Notes: generated by a model not told the origin, from the letters alone. Positions 18,235-26,005 are shown, counted from the first letter of the stretch. The stretch is DNA of 64,000 nt from Phil1 sp963643205 (GCA_963643205.1 CAVIJJ010000001.1:124001-188000); one strand, 5' to 3'. A program made the numbers and translations.

Positions 18235-18274
18235 TATAACTATTCGCTAAACACAAGTTTAACGAATAGTTATA
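18235..18274. repeat. 40-bp near-perfect inverted repeat upstream of the recombinase gene
   Basis: Left arm TATAACTATTCGCTAAAC (18235-18252), spacer ACAA, right arm 18257-18274. The arms pair at 17 of 18 positions. It is AT-rich and has no T run on either strand, so it is not a typical terminator. Candidates: dif-like recombination site or operator of the adjacent recombinase. Confidence 0.85.
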
Positions 18275-18308
18275 CCAAAATCAAGACTAAAAATTGCTTT
18301 TTTCGCGA

Positions 18309-18752
18309 TTATTTGGAAATAAGCGCTTTTATTGCTTCCCGAGCAAGCTTATCACAGCGGTTGTTGTTTTCGTTGTCACTATGACCTTTAACCTTAATGA
18401 AGCAGACGTCATGTTCACTTGTAAGCTCAATTAATCTTTCCCAAAGATCGCGATTCTCAACAGGCTTTCCGGAAGATGTTGTCCAGTTGTTTTTAGTCCA
18501 GCTTTTAATCCACCCTTCATTGAAAGCGCGGCACAGATACGCGCTGTCTGAATACAGCCGAACCTTACAGGGTTCTTTAAGTATGTTTAGGGCTTCTATG
18601 GCTGCGGTCAGCTCCATTCGGTTATTGGTTGTGTCCGCGCAAGCACCGCTGAGTTCTTTTACGAATGCTTTATATATCAGTATTGAGCCCCAGCCACCCG
18701 GCCCCGGATTGCCGGAACAGGCGCCGTCAGTATAGATAGTTAGCTCTTTCAC
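18309..18752 (-). CDS. rnhA: Ribonuclease HI
   Basis: 147 residues from a GTG start (18752) with AAGGAG ten bases upstream; the nearby ATG at 18760 is out of frame and stops at once. RNase HI degrades RNA in RNA-DNA hybrids. The four catalytic acids are visible: Asp in YTDGACSGNPGPGGWG, Glu in NRMELTAAIEAL, Asp in LYSDSAYLCRAF and Asp in NNNRCDKLAREA; the conserved His is in KGHSDNEN. The basic handle region is present as NEGWIKSWTKNNW. It has its own promoter and lies 99 bases upstream of the recombinase, with the palindrome in between. Confidence 0.96.
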   Translation of the reverse strand: MKELTIYTDGACSGNPGPGGWGSILIYKAFVKELSGACADTTNNRMELTAAIEALNILKEPCKVRLYSDSAYLCRAFNEGWIKSWTKNNWTTSSGKPVENRDLWERLIELTSEHDVCFIKVKGHSDNENNNRCDKLAREAIKALISK

Positions 18753-18794
18753 GAGTGCATTTCTCCTTAAATCTCTTGATTTATGAACGCAGAA

Positions 18795-18824
18795 ATTATA
18801 CCATATATAAGCATTTTTTACCAA
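18795..18824 (-). promoter_or_regulatory. Candidate rnhA promoter
   Basis: Minus strand TTGGTA (18824-18819), 18-bp spacer, TATAAT (18800-18795) with a TGG extension. It is 42 bases before the GTG start. Confidence 0.55.
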
Positions 18825-18871
18825 GTAAATGCACTATATTGATTTTTTTGCATAAAAATGAAATTTATGTG

Positions 18872-18900
18872 TTGACATTCTGAGGGATATGCGGTATAGT
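18872..18900 (+). promoter_or_regulatory. Strong sigma-A promoter of the tRNA cluster
   Basis: Perfect TTGACA (18872-18877), 17-bp spacer, TATAGT (18895-18900), 30 bases before the first tRNA. It probably drives all eight tRNAs. Confidence 0.85.
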
Positions 18901-18930
18901 ATCACTTGTCGCTAAGAGCGAACGGTGCTT

Positions 18931-19007
18931 CGGGGTGTAGCGCAGTCCGGTAGCGCACGTGCTTTGGGAGCATGGGGCCGGGGGTTCAAATCCCTTCACC
19001 CCGACCA
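18931..19007 (+). tRNA. tRNA-Pro (anticodon TGG)
   Basis: Seven-bp acceptor CGGGGTG/CACCCCG, TTTGGGA anticodon loop, GTTCAAATC T-arm and encoded CCA. First of the eight-gene cluster. Confidence 0.97.
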
Positions 19008-19013
19008 ATATAT

Positions 19014-19089
19014 GGCCCCTTGGTCAAGCGGTCTAAGACACCGCCCTTTCACGGCGGTAACAGGAGTTCGAGTCTCCTAGGGGTCACCA
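19014..19089 (+). tRNA. tRNA-Glu (anticodon TTC)
   Basis: Acceptor GGCCCCT/AGGGGTC, anticodon stem CCGCC/GGCGG around CTTTCAC, GTTCGAGTC T-loop and encoded CCA. Confidence 0.97.
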
Positions 19090-19118
19090 CTTCCCCATAG
19101 CGATGGGTGTTAAGAAAT

Positions 19119-19195
19119 GGGCCTTTAGCTCAGTTGGTCAGAGCGGTCGGCTCATAACCGATTGGTCCGGGGTTCGAGTCCCTGAAGGCCCACCA
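19119..19195 (+). tRNA. tRNA with anticodon CAT (elongator Met, or Ile2)
   Basis: Acceptor GGGCCTT/AAGGCCC, anticodon stem CGGCT..ACCG around CTCATAA, encoded CCA. It lacks the initiator hallmarks. Elongator Met is the likelier call; lysidine-modified Ile2 cannot be excluded by eye. Confidence 0.9.
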
Positions 19196-19224
19196 TTTTC
19201 TTAGCTTCGAACTTTTTAAATCAT

Positions 19225-19301
19225 GGCCCGGTGGTGCAGTTGGTTAGCACGTCAGCCTGTCACGCTGAAGGTCAGGGGTTCGAGCCCCCTCCGGGTCGCC
19301 A
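19225..19301 (+). tRNA. tRNA-Asp (anticodon GTC)
   Basis: Acceptor GGCCCGG/CCGGGTC with discriminator G (typical of Asp), anticodon loop CTGTCAC, encoded CCA. Confidence 0.97.
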
Positions 19302-19309
19302 AACTTCCT

Positions 19310-19385
19310 GCCTCGGTAGCTCAGCTGGTAGAGCAAGGGACTGAAAATCCCTGTGTCGGTGGTTCGACTCCACTCTGAGGCACCA
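19310..19385 (+). tRNA. tRNA-Phe (anticodon GAA)
   Basis: Acceptor GCCTCGG/CTGAGGC, anticodon stem GGGAC..TCCC around CTGAAAA, GTTCGACTC T-loop, encoded CCA. Confidence 0.97.
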
Positions 19386-19403
19386 TATGCCATTACAGTG
19401 TTT

Positions 19404-19479
19404 GCTGGTGTAGCTCAATTGGCAGAGCAACTGATTTGTAATCAGTAGGTTGCGGGTTCAAGTCCCTTCACCAGCTCCA
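19404..19479 (+). tRNA. tRNA-Thr (anticodon TGT)
   Basis: Acceptor GCTGGTG/CACCAGC, anticodon stem CTGAT/ATCAG around TTGTAA, GTTCAAGTC T-loop, encoded CCA. Confidence 0.97.
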
Positions 19480-19498
19480 TTGATAAATGATTTGCCGT

Positions 19499-19583
19499 GG
19501 ATGGGTTCCCGAGCGGCCAAAGGGAGCGGACTGTAAATCCGTTGTCACAGACTACGATGGTTCGAATCCATCCCCATCCACCA
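19499..19583 (+). tRNA. tRNA-Tyr (anticodon GTA)
   Basis: 85 nt with the long variable arm expected for Tyr. Acceptor GGATGGG/CCCATCC, anticodon loop CTGTAAA, encoded CCA. Confidence 0.97.
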
Positions 19584-19589
19584 ATATTC

Positions 19590-19676
19590 GCGGGAATGGC
19601 GGAATTGGCAGACGCGCACGGTTCAGGTCCGTGTGAGGGCGACTTCATGCAGGTTCAAGTCCTGTTTCCCGCACCA
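19590..19676 (+). tRNA. tRNA-Leu (anticodon CAG)
   Basis: 87 nt with a long variable arm. Acceptor GCGGGAA/TTCCCGC, anticodon loop TTCAGGT, encoded CCA. Last gene of the cluster. Confidence 0.97.
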
Positions 19677-19712
19677 GAGAAGGCTTCAATGAGATTGGAG
19701 CCTTCTCTTTTA
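19676..19712 (+). terminator. Terminator of the tRNA cluster
   Basis: Ten-bp perfect stem (AGAGAAGGCT at 19676-19685 with its complement at 19699-19708) followed by a short T run. It begins at the last base of tRNA-Leu CCA. Confidence 0.85.
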
Positions 19713-19787
19713 CACTCTGAATGATTTTATCATTCTCCCCTGCCTTCTTTATATCTAATATGAACTGAAACGGAGGACTTTGGTTTT

Positions 19788-20354
19788 ATGGGTATCGGCA
19801 TAGTGGATCTGCTTTTGATTGCAGTGGCACTTTCCATGGATGCGTTTGCGGTTGCCGTATCAAGCGGCATTGTGTCTGACTCTCCGGGCTGGAAGAACAT
19901 AGTTAAGCTTGGATTCTTCTTTGGCTTCTTTCAGTTTATGATGCCGGTTATCGGATGGCTGCTCGGCAGCAGCGTAAGCACATATATTGAGTCTATTGAC
20001 CATTGGGTTGCGTTCGGACTGCTTGCCTTTATAGGCATACGAATGATCATAGAGGCTGCCAAGGGCGGTGACGAAGAGAAAAAGGTATCTGACCCGTTCG
20101 GCACAAAGAACCTGTTTGTTATGGCTGTAGCCACAAGCATAGATGCCCTTGCTGTTGGTATCAGCTTTGCGCTTACCGGTGTAAGTGTATGGTCTTCATC
20201 TGCCATTATAGGCGTTGTAACCTTCACTATTTCCTCAATTGGTGTGCTTATCGGCAAAAAGGTCGGATCAATGTTTGAAAAAAGCGCCGGTATTTTGGCC
20301 GGAATTATACTGGTCGGCATAGGTGTAAAAATACTGATAGAGCACCTGATGTAA
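19788..20354 (+). CDS. mntP: Putative manganese efflux pump MntP
   Basis: 188 residues, the usual MntP length, with six predicted membrane helices arranged as two DUF204 repeats. Each repeat carries the conserved Asp motif: MDAFAVAVSSG near residue 19 and TSIDALAVGISF near 120. MntP exports Mn(II) and protects from manganese toxicity. CGGAGGA lies 12 bases before the ATG. In other bacteria mntP is often under a yybP-ykoY manganese riboswitch; the 75 bases between the tRNA terminator and this gene are too short for one and show no such fold. Confidence 0.93.
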   Translation: MGIGIVDLLLIAVALSMDAFAVAVSSGIVSDSPGWKNIVKLGFFFGFFQFMMPVIGWLLGSSVSTYIESIDHWVAFGLLAFIGIRMIIEAAKGGDEEKKVSDPFGTKNLFVMAVATSIDALAVGISFALTGVSVWSSSAIIGVVTFTISSIGVLIGKKVGSMFEKSAGILAGIILVGIGVKILIEHLM

Positions 20355-20392
20355 GTTTTTCTGCTAACGTTTGAAATATACAAAAACAATAG

Positions 20393-20421
20393 TTGACAAA
20401 CTAATGCGTTGGTGGTAATAT
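20393..20421 (+). promoter_or_regulatory. Sigma-A promoter of tRNA-Pro(GGG)
   Basis: Perfect TTGACA (20393-20398), 17-bp spacer, TAATAT (20416-20421), 30 bases before the tRNA, the same geometry as the tRNA cluster promoter. Confidence 0.8.
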
Positions 20422-20451
20422 ATACAAGGTTGCTGAAGCAACCAAGATCGT

Positions 20452-20528
20452 CTGGGTGTGGCGCAGTTTGGTAGCGTGCTTGAATGGGGTTCAAGAGGCC
20501 GGAAGTTCGAATCTTCTCACCCAGACCA
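20452..20528 (+). tRNA. tRNA-Pro (anticodon GGG)
   Basis: Acceptor CTGGGTG/CACCCAG, anticodon stem CTTGA/TCAAG around loop ATGGGGT, GTTCGAATC T-loop, encoded CCA. A single-gene unit with its own promoter and terminator. Confidence 0.95.
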
Positions 20529-20531
20529 CTC

Positions 20532-20566
20532 AAAACCTGTTATCGTTTGATAGCAGGTTTTTGTTT
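20532..20566 (+). terminator. Terminator of tRNA-Pro(GGG)
   Basis: A 13-bp stem with one G-U pair (AAAACCTGTTATC and its partner), loop GTTT, then a T-rich tail, starting four bases after CCA. Confidence 0.85.
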
Positions 20567-20657
20567 ATCTCTTTTCAGGCTTATAAGAGACTTATAGGAC
20601 AAAACGTGTTCATATAGAATCTTTATCTAACCCTATTTAACCCTTCTCGAGCATTAT

Positions 20658-20882
20658 TCATATAGCTAATTCAAAGCCCTTGTTGAAGGTTGTCTCACCT
20701 GCTGGCACAAGGTTGTTATAGCGGCACTCTTTGCTACCCGTATTGCGCTTGCTTATAGCAAACAGCACGGCGTTCAGTATGTCAAAGTGCTGCGCCTTGT
20801 AGTCTTGCCCTAACATATCCAGATAAAGCTGATACGCCGCATAAAACTCAGTCTCGGCTGCTTGCGCCTTGTCGTTGTGCAT
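20658..20882 (-). CDS. Short hypothetical protein, doubtful
   Basis: A 74-residue frame with an ATG preceded closely by AGGCAGG, a poor ribosome binding site. The protein is rich in Ala, Tyr and Gln at the N-terminus and shows no signal, membrane segment or motif I can name. It sits alone between the tRNA-Pro(GGG) terminator and the der terminator. It may be a real small gene, a decayed remnant of an element once inserted beside the tRNA, or a chance frame. The bases from 20567 to 20657 hold nothing I recognise. Confidence 0.35.
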   Translation of the reverse strand: MHNDKAQAAETEFYAAYQLYLDMLGQDYKAQHFDILNAVLFAISKRNTGSKECRYNNLVPAGETTFNKGFELAI

Positions 20883-20957
20883 ACCTGCCTATAGTACGTT
20901 TTGCATCACGGTTTGCAAAGGTTGTGCTTTTGGTTGTTCCTCGACCCATTATAACGC

Positions 20958-20984
20958 AAAAAAGCCCGCCATGCGGCGAGCTTT
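20958..20984 (-). terminator. Terminator of the ftsK-recA-der operon
   Basis: On the minus strand a ten-bp GC-rich stem with one mismatch (20984-20975 with 20970-20961) and loop GCAT is followed by six T, 15 bases past the der stop. Confidence 0.85.
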
Positions 20985-20999
20985 ATAATGATCTTCTCT

Positions 21000-22325
21000 T
21001 TATACTTCGGGCTTTGCTTTGCCTCTTATATTAAGCCGAATCGGGGTTTGTGTGAGCCCGAATGATTTACGGAAGAAGTTCTCAAGATAGCGCTTGTACG
21101 AAAAATGCATAAGCTCCGGATCATTAACAAACAGTACAAATGTCGGAGGATTCGTGGACGGCTGCGTTCCGTAGTATATTCTGAGCCTTCTGCCTTTATC
21201 GGAAGGCGGCTCAGTAACGGATACGGCTTCGGCTATAATATCATTAAGCGTACCGGTTGATATGCGCGCGCAGTTCTGAGCGTACGCCTCATTTGCCACG
21301 TCCATAATCTTGTTTACACGCTGACCGGTAAGCGCAGAAATGAATATCATGGGAACATAGTCCATAAACGCAAGGTCTACGGTAAGTTTCTTCTTAAACT
21401 CGTTCATGGTATGGGTATCTTTCTCTATAAGATCCCATTTGTTGACCACAAGCACACTTGCTTTGCCCTCTTCATGAACATAGCCAGCAATGCGCACATC
21501 CTGCTCGCTCAGCCCCTGATCCGCATCAACCACTATAAGTGCTATATCGCAGCGCCGTATTGCCGCAAGGGAACGGATTACGCTATATCGTTCAATACTT
21601 TCGTCTTCTATAGAACGCTTACGGCGTATGCCGGCAGTATCAACAAGTATATAATCCTTGCCCGCGAATTTGAACGGAGAGTCTATAGCATCCCTCGTTG
21701 TTCCGGGTATATTGCTTACTATTGTGCGCTCATCGCCAAGCAGAGCGTTTACAAGGCTGGATTTGCCAACATTAGGTCTGCCCACTACCGCTACGCGTGT
21801 AGCCTCTCCCTCGTCCTCTCCGGCGTTCTCAGGGAAATAGGACACAACCTCATCGAGAACATCTCCGAGGCCAAGTCCCTGTTCAGCAGATATTGTAATA
21901 GGCTCACCTATACCAAGCTCGTAAAAGTCATACAACGCATCCGCGTATTTAGGATGGTCAATCTTATTTACGGCAAGTACTACCGGTTTTTTTGAGCGGC
22001 GAAGCATTTCGGCAACCTCTGTATCGGCCGCTGTCAAACCTTCACGTCCGTCTACAATAAATACTATGACATCAGCTGTTTCTATAGCCAATTCTGCCTG
22101 CCTGCGCATTTGCTTACTTATAATATCCTCGCGCATCGGTTCTATACCGCCGGTATCTATAAGCGTAAACGAATGAGTAAGCCACTCTCCATCGGCGTAA
22201 ATACGGTCTCTGGTGACGCCGGGAGTGTCCTCAACTATCGCTATGCGCTTCCCTGTTATTTTGTTAAAAAACGTGGATTTGCCCACGTTTGGGCGGCCCA
22301 CAACGGCCACAAGCGGCTTTGCCAT
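21000..22325 (-). CDS. der: Ribosome-assembly GTPase Der (EngA)
   Basis: 441 residues. Der has two tandem GTPase domains followed by a KH-like RNA-binding domain and helps mature the 50S subunit. The two P-loops are GRPNVGKSTFF (near residue 8) and GRPNVGKSSLV (near 183); the G3 motifs DTGGIEP and DTAGIRR, and the G4 motifs NKID and NKWD, are all present. The C-terminal KH domain ends in RLNIRGKAKPEV. It starts one base after the DUF512 gene stop, so the two are translationally linked, and it is the last gene of the operon. Confidence 0.97.
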   Translation of the reverse strand: MAKPLVAVVGRPNVGKSTFFNKITGKRIAIVEDTPGVTRDRIYADGEWLTHSFTLIDTGGIEPMREDIISKQMRRQAELAIETADVIVFIVDGREGLTAADTEVAEMLRRSKKPVVLAVNKIDHPKYADALYDFYELGIGEPITISAEQGLGLGDVLDEVVSYFPENAGEDEGEATRVAVVGRPNVGKSSLVNALLGDERTIVSNIPGTTRDAIDSPFKFAGKDYILVDTAGIRRKRSIEDESIERYSVIRSLAAIRRCDIALIVVDADQGLSEQDVRIAGYVHEEGKASVLVVNKWDLIEKDTHTMNEFKKKLTVDLAFMDYVPMIFISALTGQRVNKIMDVANEAYAQNCARISTGTLNDIIAEAVSVTEPPSDKGRRLRIYYGTQPSTNPPTFVLFVNDPELMHFSYKRYLENFFRKSFGLTQTPIRLNIRGKAKPEV

Positions 22326-22326
22326 A

Positions 22327-23640
22327 TTATTTCACCTCATTCAACCTTTCAAACAGGTTATATACAAATTCTTCACCATCGGCGGCACTCATAGGCCACA
22401 ACGGCATCCCCATCTCGGAAGCAAGCCAATCGGTATCTTTTCCGTCCAAGAAAACTCTGTCGCGTTCCCTTAACATATCGTCCGGAATGAGCATAGCATC
22501 GGCTTTAAGGCCGCGCAGCTGATTCGCTATATCTGTTGCCGTGACAAGCCCGGAGACGGTTATCGTATGCCCCAAAAAGTCATTTTTTACACTATACAGT
22601 GTAATATCGATACCATACGGCTTCAGCTTATCAAAAAGCACCTGCAGGAATGAGCGCGCCGATACGCCTGTTGCGCCGACTAAGCACACCTTTCGTTCTA
22701 GCGGCTGCATTTCACTCAATGCTTCATTAAAGCCGTGCTCAAACTGGCGCATAAGTCCCACACCGTTTTCTATTTGAAGAAAATCGCCGTAGCTTTCATA
22801 GCTTGGCAGCTCACGTTCGGCAATCATATACATTTCATCTGAAGCGTAAACGAAGCCTTCTTCGCCGCAAGACTCAACCTTAGCGTTAAATCCCTCTGCA
22901 TAATCAATTATATCCGATGCTTCCTGTTTTGTCAGCAGTCTTAACGGATATAAACCATCTCTGTATTTCGTTAGGCCAACGGGTACTAACGCCAATGTTT
23001 TGCAGGCCGGTCTAAGCGAATAAAGATCGGAGATACTCTTTTTTAATATTTCCCCGTCATTCAACTCCGGACAAACAACAATCTGCCCATGGAAACTAAG
23101 GCTATTCTCTTTTAGTGCCGTTAAACGCTCCATTATGCGTGAAGCAGTAGGATTCGCCATCATACGTGTCCGTACGGCACCGTCCGTTGCGTGCACAGAA
23201 ACATACAAGGGGCTTACCCTTCGCCTCAACATACGATCAAATTCTTTGTCGTTAACATTTGTGAGGCTTACATAATTGCCCATTATCAGAGAAAGTCGCC
23301 AGTCATCATCCTTAAAATGTAGAGTCTCGCGTCCACCCCTAGGCATTTGATCAATAAAGCAGAATACGCACTTATTTTTGCAGCTTCTTACTTTACTCAT
23401 CAGGCCGCTTTCGAAGTATAGTCCAAGGGGCTCGTACTCTTCTTTATCAACCCGCGTAACAAAAGTTTTGCCGTCGCCTGTCTCAAATTCCAGACTAATA
23501 TGCGTTTCGGCCGTAAGGTGTTCGTAATCTATTACATCTTCGACATCTTCGCCGTTTATACGCAACAAGAAGAAGCCGGGCTTGATACCCAGCTTCTCCG
23601 CTATGGAATCGTTGTCTATTGCTATTATTCTTTGGCGCAT
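22327..23640 (-). CDS. DUF512 radical-SAM/PDZ protein
   Basis: 437 residues from the ATG at 23640, which follows the recA stop by one base and has AGGAG four bases upstream. The N-terminal 60 residues form a PDZ-like domain (SIAEKLGIKPGFFLLRINGE). Near residue 80, CKNKCVFCFIDQMP supplies a Cx3Cx2C iron-sulfur motif of radical-SAM type, and a DUF512 domain follows. The family is conserved in Clostridia beside der and is called an iron-sulfur oxidoreductase, but no reaction has been assigned to my knowledge. Coupling to recA and der points to a housekeeping role. Confidence 0.88.
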   Translation of the reverse strand: MRQRIIAIDNDSIAEKLGIKPGFFLLRINGEDVEDVIDYEHLTAETHISLEFETGDGKTFVTRVDKEEYEPLGLYFESGLMSKVRSCKNKCVFCFIDQMPRGGRETLHFKDDDWRLSLIMGNYVSLTNVNDKEFDRMLRRRVSPLYVSVHATDGAVRTRMMANPTASRIMERLTALKENSLSFHGQIVVCPELNDGEILKKSISDLYSLRPACKTLALVPVGLTKYRDGLYPLRLLTKQEASDIIDYAEGFNAKVESCGEEGFVYASDEMYMIAERELPSYESYGDFLQIENGVGLMRQFEHGFNEALSEMQPLERKVCLVGATGVSARSFLQVLFDKLKPYGIDITLYSVKNDFLGHTITVSGLVTATDIANQLRGLKADAMLIPDDMLRERDRVFLDGKDTDWLASEMGMPLWPMSAADGEEFVYNLFERLNEVK

Positions 23641-23641
23641 A

Positions 23642-24685
23642 TCACTCCTGATCATCGCCCTCATTGATATCATTCTGCGAAGGCTCTTCAGCCGGCGCGG
23701 CAGAAAGTATCTTGCGAAGTTTAGCTTCTATTTCATCGCAAAGCTCCATGTTGTCCTTCAGGAAAAGCCTTGCATTATCTCTGCCCTGTGCCATGCGCAT
23801 GTCGCCGTAATAGTACCACGCACCGGATTTGGATATAATCTTGTTAGCCAAAGCAAGGTCCAGAACAGAGCTTTCTTTTGAAATACCCTCACCGTAAATT
23901 ATATCGAATTCGGCTGTTTTGAACGGTGGCGCAACCTTGTTTTTCACAACTTTTATGCGGGTTCTGTTGCCGACAACTTCATTGCCGTTCTTAATCGAAT
24001 CTATGCGGCGTACATCAAGACGTATGGAAGCATAGAATTTCAAAGCCCGACCGCCGGTAGTAGTTTCGGGATTGCCGAACATTACGCCTACCTTTTCACG
24101 CAGCTGATTTATAAATACGAGTATTGTATTCGATTTTGATATTATACCGGTCATCTTCCTGAGAGCCTGGCTCATCAGCCTAGCCTGAAGACCTACGTGG
24201 CTGTCGCCCATATCCCCTTCTATTTCGGCCTTAGGTACAAGCGCCGCCACAGAGTCTATTACAACAACGTCTATTGCACCGCTGCGAACAAGTGTTTCGC
24301 AAATATCAAGGGCATCTTCTCCTGTATCCGGTTGGGATACATAAAGTCCATCCACATCAACGCCAAGGTTTTCGGCATATACAGGGTCAAGCGCATGCTC
24401 TGCATCTATAAACGCAGCCGTGCCGCCAAGCTTTTGTGCTTCCGCAATTATATGGAGCGCAATCGTCGTCTTGCCGGAGGATTCGGGACCGTATATCTCA
24501 ATTATTCTTCCGCGGGGAATTCCGCCAACACCAAGCGCAAAATCAAGTTCCAAGCACCCGGAAGGAATTGTTGATACGGATATCTTTGAAGCCGCATCTC
24601 CGAGCCTCATTATGGCTCCCTTGCCGAAGTCTTTTTCAATTTGGTTTAGTGCCATTTCCAACGCTTTAGCTTTTTCCATTGCCAT
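23642..24685 (-). CDS. recA: Recombinase RecA
   Basis: 347 residues. RecA coats single-stranded DNA, drives strand exchange and triggers LexA self-cleavage. Walker A GPESSGKTT is near residue 66, Walker B VVVIDSVAALVPKAEIEG near 140 and the L2 region MFGNPETTTGGRALKFY near 200. The acidic C-terminal tail is typical. I chose the ATG at 24685 with GGAAGG upstream; the longer frame to 24724 has no site and would begin inside the leader. It has its own promoter carrying a palindrome, though it also lies in the long ftsK-to-der series. Confidence 0.98.
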   Translation of the reverse strand: MAMEKAKALEMALNQIEKDFGKGAIMRLGDAASKISVSTIPSGCLELDFALGVGGIPRGRIIEIYGPESSGKTTIALHIIAEAQKLGGTAAFIDAEHALDPVYAENLGVDVDGLYVSQPDTGEDALDICETLVRSGAIDVVVIDSVAALVPKAEIEGDMGDSHVGLQARLMSQALRKMTGIISKSNTILVFINQLREKVGVMFGNPETTTGGRALKFYASIRLDVRRIDSIKNGNEVVGNRTRIKVVKNKVAPPFKTAEFDIIYGEGISKESSVLDLALANKIISKSGAWYYYGDMRMAQGRDNARLFLKDNMELCDEIEAKLRKILSAAPAEEPSQNDINEGDDQE

Positions 24686-24728
24686 AGTGCAAAGTTTCCT
24701 TCCTTTCACTTCTTTTTCCTGCAAGGAA

Positions 24729-24757
24729 ATTATAACATATACGCTTATACTTGTACA
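24729..24757 (-). promoter_or_regulatory. Candidate recA promoter
   Basis: Minus strand TGTACA (24757-24752), 17-bp spacer, perfect TATAAT (24734-24729), 43 bases before the recA start. The weak -35 lies inside a 19-bp palindrome. Confidence 0.5.
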
Positions 24758-24763
24758 GTATAA
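24745..24763. promoter_or_regulatory. 19-bp palindrome over the recA -35 region
   Basis: TTATACTTGTACAGTATAA has perfect seven-base arms around TGTAC. Its position on the promoter suggests an operator. It does not match GAAC-N4-GTTC. Confidence 0.55.
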
Positions 24764-24765
24764 AA

Positions 24766-25995
24766 TTAAAAAATGTTTCTTCTAAGGATATCAAGCGCGT
24801 ACAAACAAGCCATATTGCGTACGCGCTCACGGCTGCCTGGAATTTGCAAGCGTTTTACGATGGATTTATCGCCATAAGAAACGCCTATATATACAGTACC
24901 GACAGGATTGCTGTCCGTACCGCCGTCAGGTCCCGCAAAACCGGTTGTTGAAACACCGACATCGGCTCCGCTCGATAAGCGTATGCCTTCAGCCATCTCT
25001 AAGGCCGTTTCGGCGCTTACGGCATCAAATTTATCCAACGTGGACTTTTTAACGCCGAGCCTGTGCATTTTTGCTTCGTTTGAGTAGGTAACGCAGCCTT
25101 CCTCAAACCATTTCGAACTGCCGGGGACAGATAAGAGCTTTGATGCCAGCATACCTCCCGTGCAGCTTTCCGCAACGGCTAATTTCAGATCGCCGGCAGC
25201 GAACAACCGTGCTACTTCTTCATGAAGCTCAAGCCCATCCTCAGAATAAATATACTCCCCTATTCTGCGCTTAATCTCTTCAATTATCGGGGCCATTATA
25301 GCATCAGCATCCTCACCTGCGCGGCAGCGTGCAGTAACGCGCAGCTTCATCTCTCCGTTTAGCGCATACGGAGCTACCGTAGGATTCGTTTGCGCAGCCA
25401 TGATATCCTTCAGCTCATATTCTACGCTTGACTCGCCTTTGCCGAATATTCGGAGCATTTTTGATTTAAGAGTATAACCGCTGCGTTTTTCAAGATAAGG
25501 CAGCACGCTTGCCTCAAACATGGGCACCATTTCCTTGGGAGGACCCGGCATAAGTATGGCGGCCTTACCTTCATTTTCCACTATGCAACCGGGAGCGGTG
25601 CCGTTAGGATTGGGCATGATAATGCATCCTTCCGGGAAATAAGCTTGCTTTACATTGTTTGGGGTCATCGAATGCCCCATCTTTGAGAACCTATACTTAA
25701 TATAATCAAGCGATTTCTCGTCAAGTTTAAGCTTTCTGCCAAAGGCATCAGCCACGGTTTCCTTCGTTAAGTCATCAGCCGTAGGACCAAGACCGCCCGT
25801 AAGTATAATGATATCTGCGCGATTAAGCGCATTATGAACCGCTTCAACAAGCCTGTCATGATTATCGCCAACGGTTGTTTGAATATAGCAATCTATGCCA
25901 AGATCAGCTAAACGTTGAGATATATATTGAGCGTTTGTGTTGACAATATTGCCCATAAGCAATTCGGTGCCTACGGAAATAATTTCTGCCGACAT
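24766..25995 (-). CDS. cinA: CinA-like competence/damage-inducible protein
   Basis: 409 residues, the full two-domain form. Residues 1-170 are a molybdopterin-binding-like (MoCF) domain with TGGLGPTADDLTKE, which in this family has ADP-ribose pyrophosphatase activity. Residues about 250-405 are the CinA C-terminal domain with AVAESCTGGMLA and TTGFAGPDGG, the nicotinamide-mononucleotide deamidase. It thus recycles pyridine nucleotide by-products. The gene lies just before recA, the classical cinA-recA order of Firmicutes, ten bases after pgsA. Confidence 0.95.
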   Translation of the reverse strand: MSAEIISVGTELLMGNIVNTNAQYISQRLADLGIDCYIQTTVGDNHDRLVEAVHNALNRADIIILTGGLGPTADDLTKETVADAFGRKLKLDEKSLDYIKYRFSKMGHSMTPNNVKQAYFPEGCIIMPNPNGTAPGCIVENEGKAAILMPGPPKEMVPMFEASVLPYLEKRSGYTLKSKMLRIFGKGESSVEYELKDIMAAQTNPTVAPYALNGEMKLRVTARCRAGEDADAIMAPIIEEIKRRIGEYIYSEDGLELHEEVARLFAAGDLKLAVAESCTGGMLASKLLSVPGSSKWFEEGCVTYSNEAKMHRLGVKKSTLDKFDAVSAETALEMAEGIRLSSGADVGVSTTGFAGPDGGTDSNPVGTVYIGVSYGDKSIVKRLQIPGSRERVRNMACLYALDILRRNIF

Positions 25996-26005
25996 TGTGT
26001 ACCTC

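Noticed and set aside
18235..18274. Reading the palindrome as the rnhA terminator
   Set aside because: The stem is AT-rich, has a 4-base loop and is not followed by a T run on either strand.
19713..19787. Possible yybP-ykoY manganese riboswitch before mntP
   Set aside because: Only 75 bases separate the tRNA terminator from the gene, and no matching fold was found.
20567..20957. Mobile element next to tRNA-Pro(GGG)
   Set aside because: No integrase, direct repeat of the tRNA end or transposase was found; only a doubtful short frame remains.
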